Positions 63,530-64,000 of a stretch of 64,000 nucleotides of DNA are shown in pieces. Position 1 is the first letter of the stretch. Every line of letters begins with the position of its first letter. The stretch is taken from assembly GCA_030267965.1 (NCBI GenBank), contig BRYA01000036.1, forward strand, positions 1 to 64,000, in the 5' to 3' direction. A program made the translations under genes and the position numbers. Source of the DNA: Triparma columacea. Taxonomy: Eukaryota; Sar; Bolidophyceae; Parmales; Triparmaceae. The notes under the pieces are model-generated. The model worked only from the letters and a program-made list of their open reading frames with translations. It was not told the origin of the DNA and made no database searches.

Positions 63530-64000
63530 ATGAGTGAATTAGACTTTGCTTATGGTGATGAGTATAGTGATGACGATGGTGATGAGTATAGTGATGACGA
63601 TAGTGATGACGATAGTGATGACGATAGTGATGACTATGACGTCCCAGCTGGGTACTATCCCCTTCCCAAAACAGCAGTATACTCCGGAACAGAGAGCTTC
63701 GAAGACAATACTGAACTCACAGAAGTGACTTTTGCACAAGGAGTGACGACGATTGGCCGATTCGCCTTCAATGGATGCTCCTCCCTCTCAGCCATCACAA
63801 TCCCAGACGGAGTGACAACGATTGGTGATTACGCCTTCATTCGATGCTCCTCTCTCACGGCCATCACAATCCCGGACGGAGTGACGTCTATTGGCCATGG
63901 CGCCTTCAGAGGATGCTCCTCCCTCGGTACTATCACCATCCCGGAAGGAGTAACAACGATTGCCAATGATGCCTTCTGGGAATGCTCCTCCCTCACGGCC
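63530..64000 (+). CDS. BspA-type leucine-rich-repeat protein (LRR_5), tandem copy 3, truncated by window end
   Basis: Starts at the ATG at 63530 and is open to the last base, so at least 157 residues with the C-terminus outside the window. The acidic head is longer than in copy 1 (a GATGAC/GATAGT repeat encoding SDDDSDDDSDD). It is followed by 'VPAGYYPLPKTAVYSGTESF' and four or more LRR units ('NGCSSLSAITIPDG', 'RCSSLTAITIPDG' and so on). The upstream block is nearly identical to that of copy 1. It shows that the array continues past this window. Confidence 0.85.
   Translation, partial: MSELDFAYGDEYSDDDGDEYSDDDSDDDSDDDSDDYDVPAGYYPLPKTAVYSGTESFEDNTELTEVTFAQGVTTIGRFAFNGCSSLSAITIPDGVTTIGDYAFIRCSSLTAITIPDGVTSIGHGAFRGCSSLGTITIPEGVTTIANDAFWECSSLTA

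Noticed and set aside
1..64000. CRISPR array, tRNA or rRNA genes, insertion sequences
   Set aside because: I found no direct-repeat/spacer pattern, no cloverleaf candidate that I could support, no rRNA-like segment and no transposase or reverse transcriptase.

Overview
This is the end of a chromosome of a photosynthetic eukaryote with a compact, intron-containing nuclear genome. The window opens with a telomeric CCCTAA array, followed by about 600 bases of CT/CA-rich subtelomeric repeats and then closely packed genes on both strands. Most multi-exon genes have one to four short introns with GT(G/A)AG-type donors and YAG acceptors. A chlorophyll synthase, and several proteins that begin with a secretory signal peptide followed by a transit-like segment (some with an aromatic residue near the cleavage site, such as KGF or SGF), point to a secondary plastid. 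With the BspA-type LRR family and the large GCC2/GCC3 receptor-like gene, this suggests a stramenopile alga. A bolidophyte/Parmales or diatom-related lineage is my inference and is not proven here.

Layout. 1-662: telomere and subtelomere. 663-7994: a giant membrane protein with START-like repeats and a tandemly duplicated 616-residue membrane module. 8999-12262: a GT54-like glycosyltransferase and an ABCG half-transporter. 12322-19696: DCP1, EAPP, chlorophyll synthase, a scramblase-like protein, a plastid cyclophilin-like protein, and a proteasome beta1-like protein with a signal peptide. 19908-22120: a rhodanese, an AT-rich island, and an HpcH/HpaI aldolase. 22155-33264: F-BAR protein, a small conserved protein, eIF2alpha-type kinase, COQ4, SKA1-like protein, SulP transporter, THOC3. 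33361-38749: an HNH plus telobox-Myb protein, NASP, Rpn3 and a small basic protein. 38779-49732: class I peroxidase, small membrane protein, LRR protein, Era GTPase, a GGACC foldback repeat, PRPF6, COX19, ARL2 and a short hypothetical. 50153-58013: an 11-exon receptor-like gene. 58592-64000: a recent tandem array of three BspA-type LRR genes, the last cut by the window edge.

Functionally the core is housekeeping: mRNA decapping, splicing and export (DCP1, PRPF6, THOC3), proteasome (Rpn3), histone chaperone (NASP), mitochondrial biogenesis (COQ4, COX19, Era) and plastid metabolism (ChlG, peroxidase, SulP, cyclophilin-like). The two flanks (0.6-8 kb and 50-64 kb) are accessory, repeat-rich and fast evolving. 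Neighbouring genes are very close, often 30-100 bases apart, so promoters and terminators must be short or overlapping. Three N gaps lie in or beside homopolymer or minisatellite tracts.

The most unusual items are the proteasome beta1-like protein with a signal peptide and an intact catalytic triad, the HNH plus telobox-Myb protein, the foldback GGACC element, the exon-duplicated receptor gene, and the LRR array whose promoters carry a telomere-like motif.
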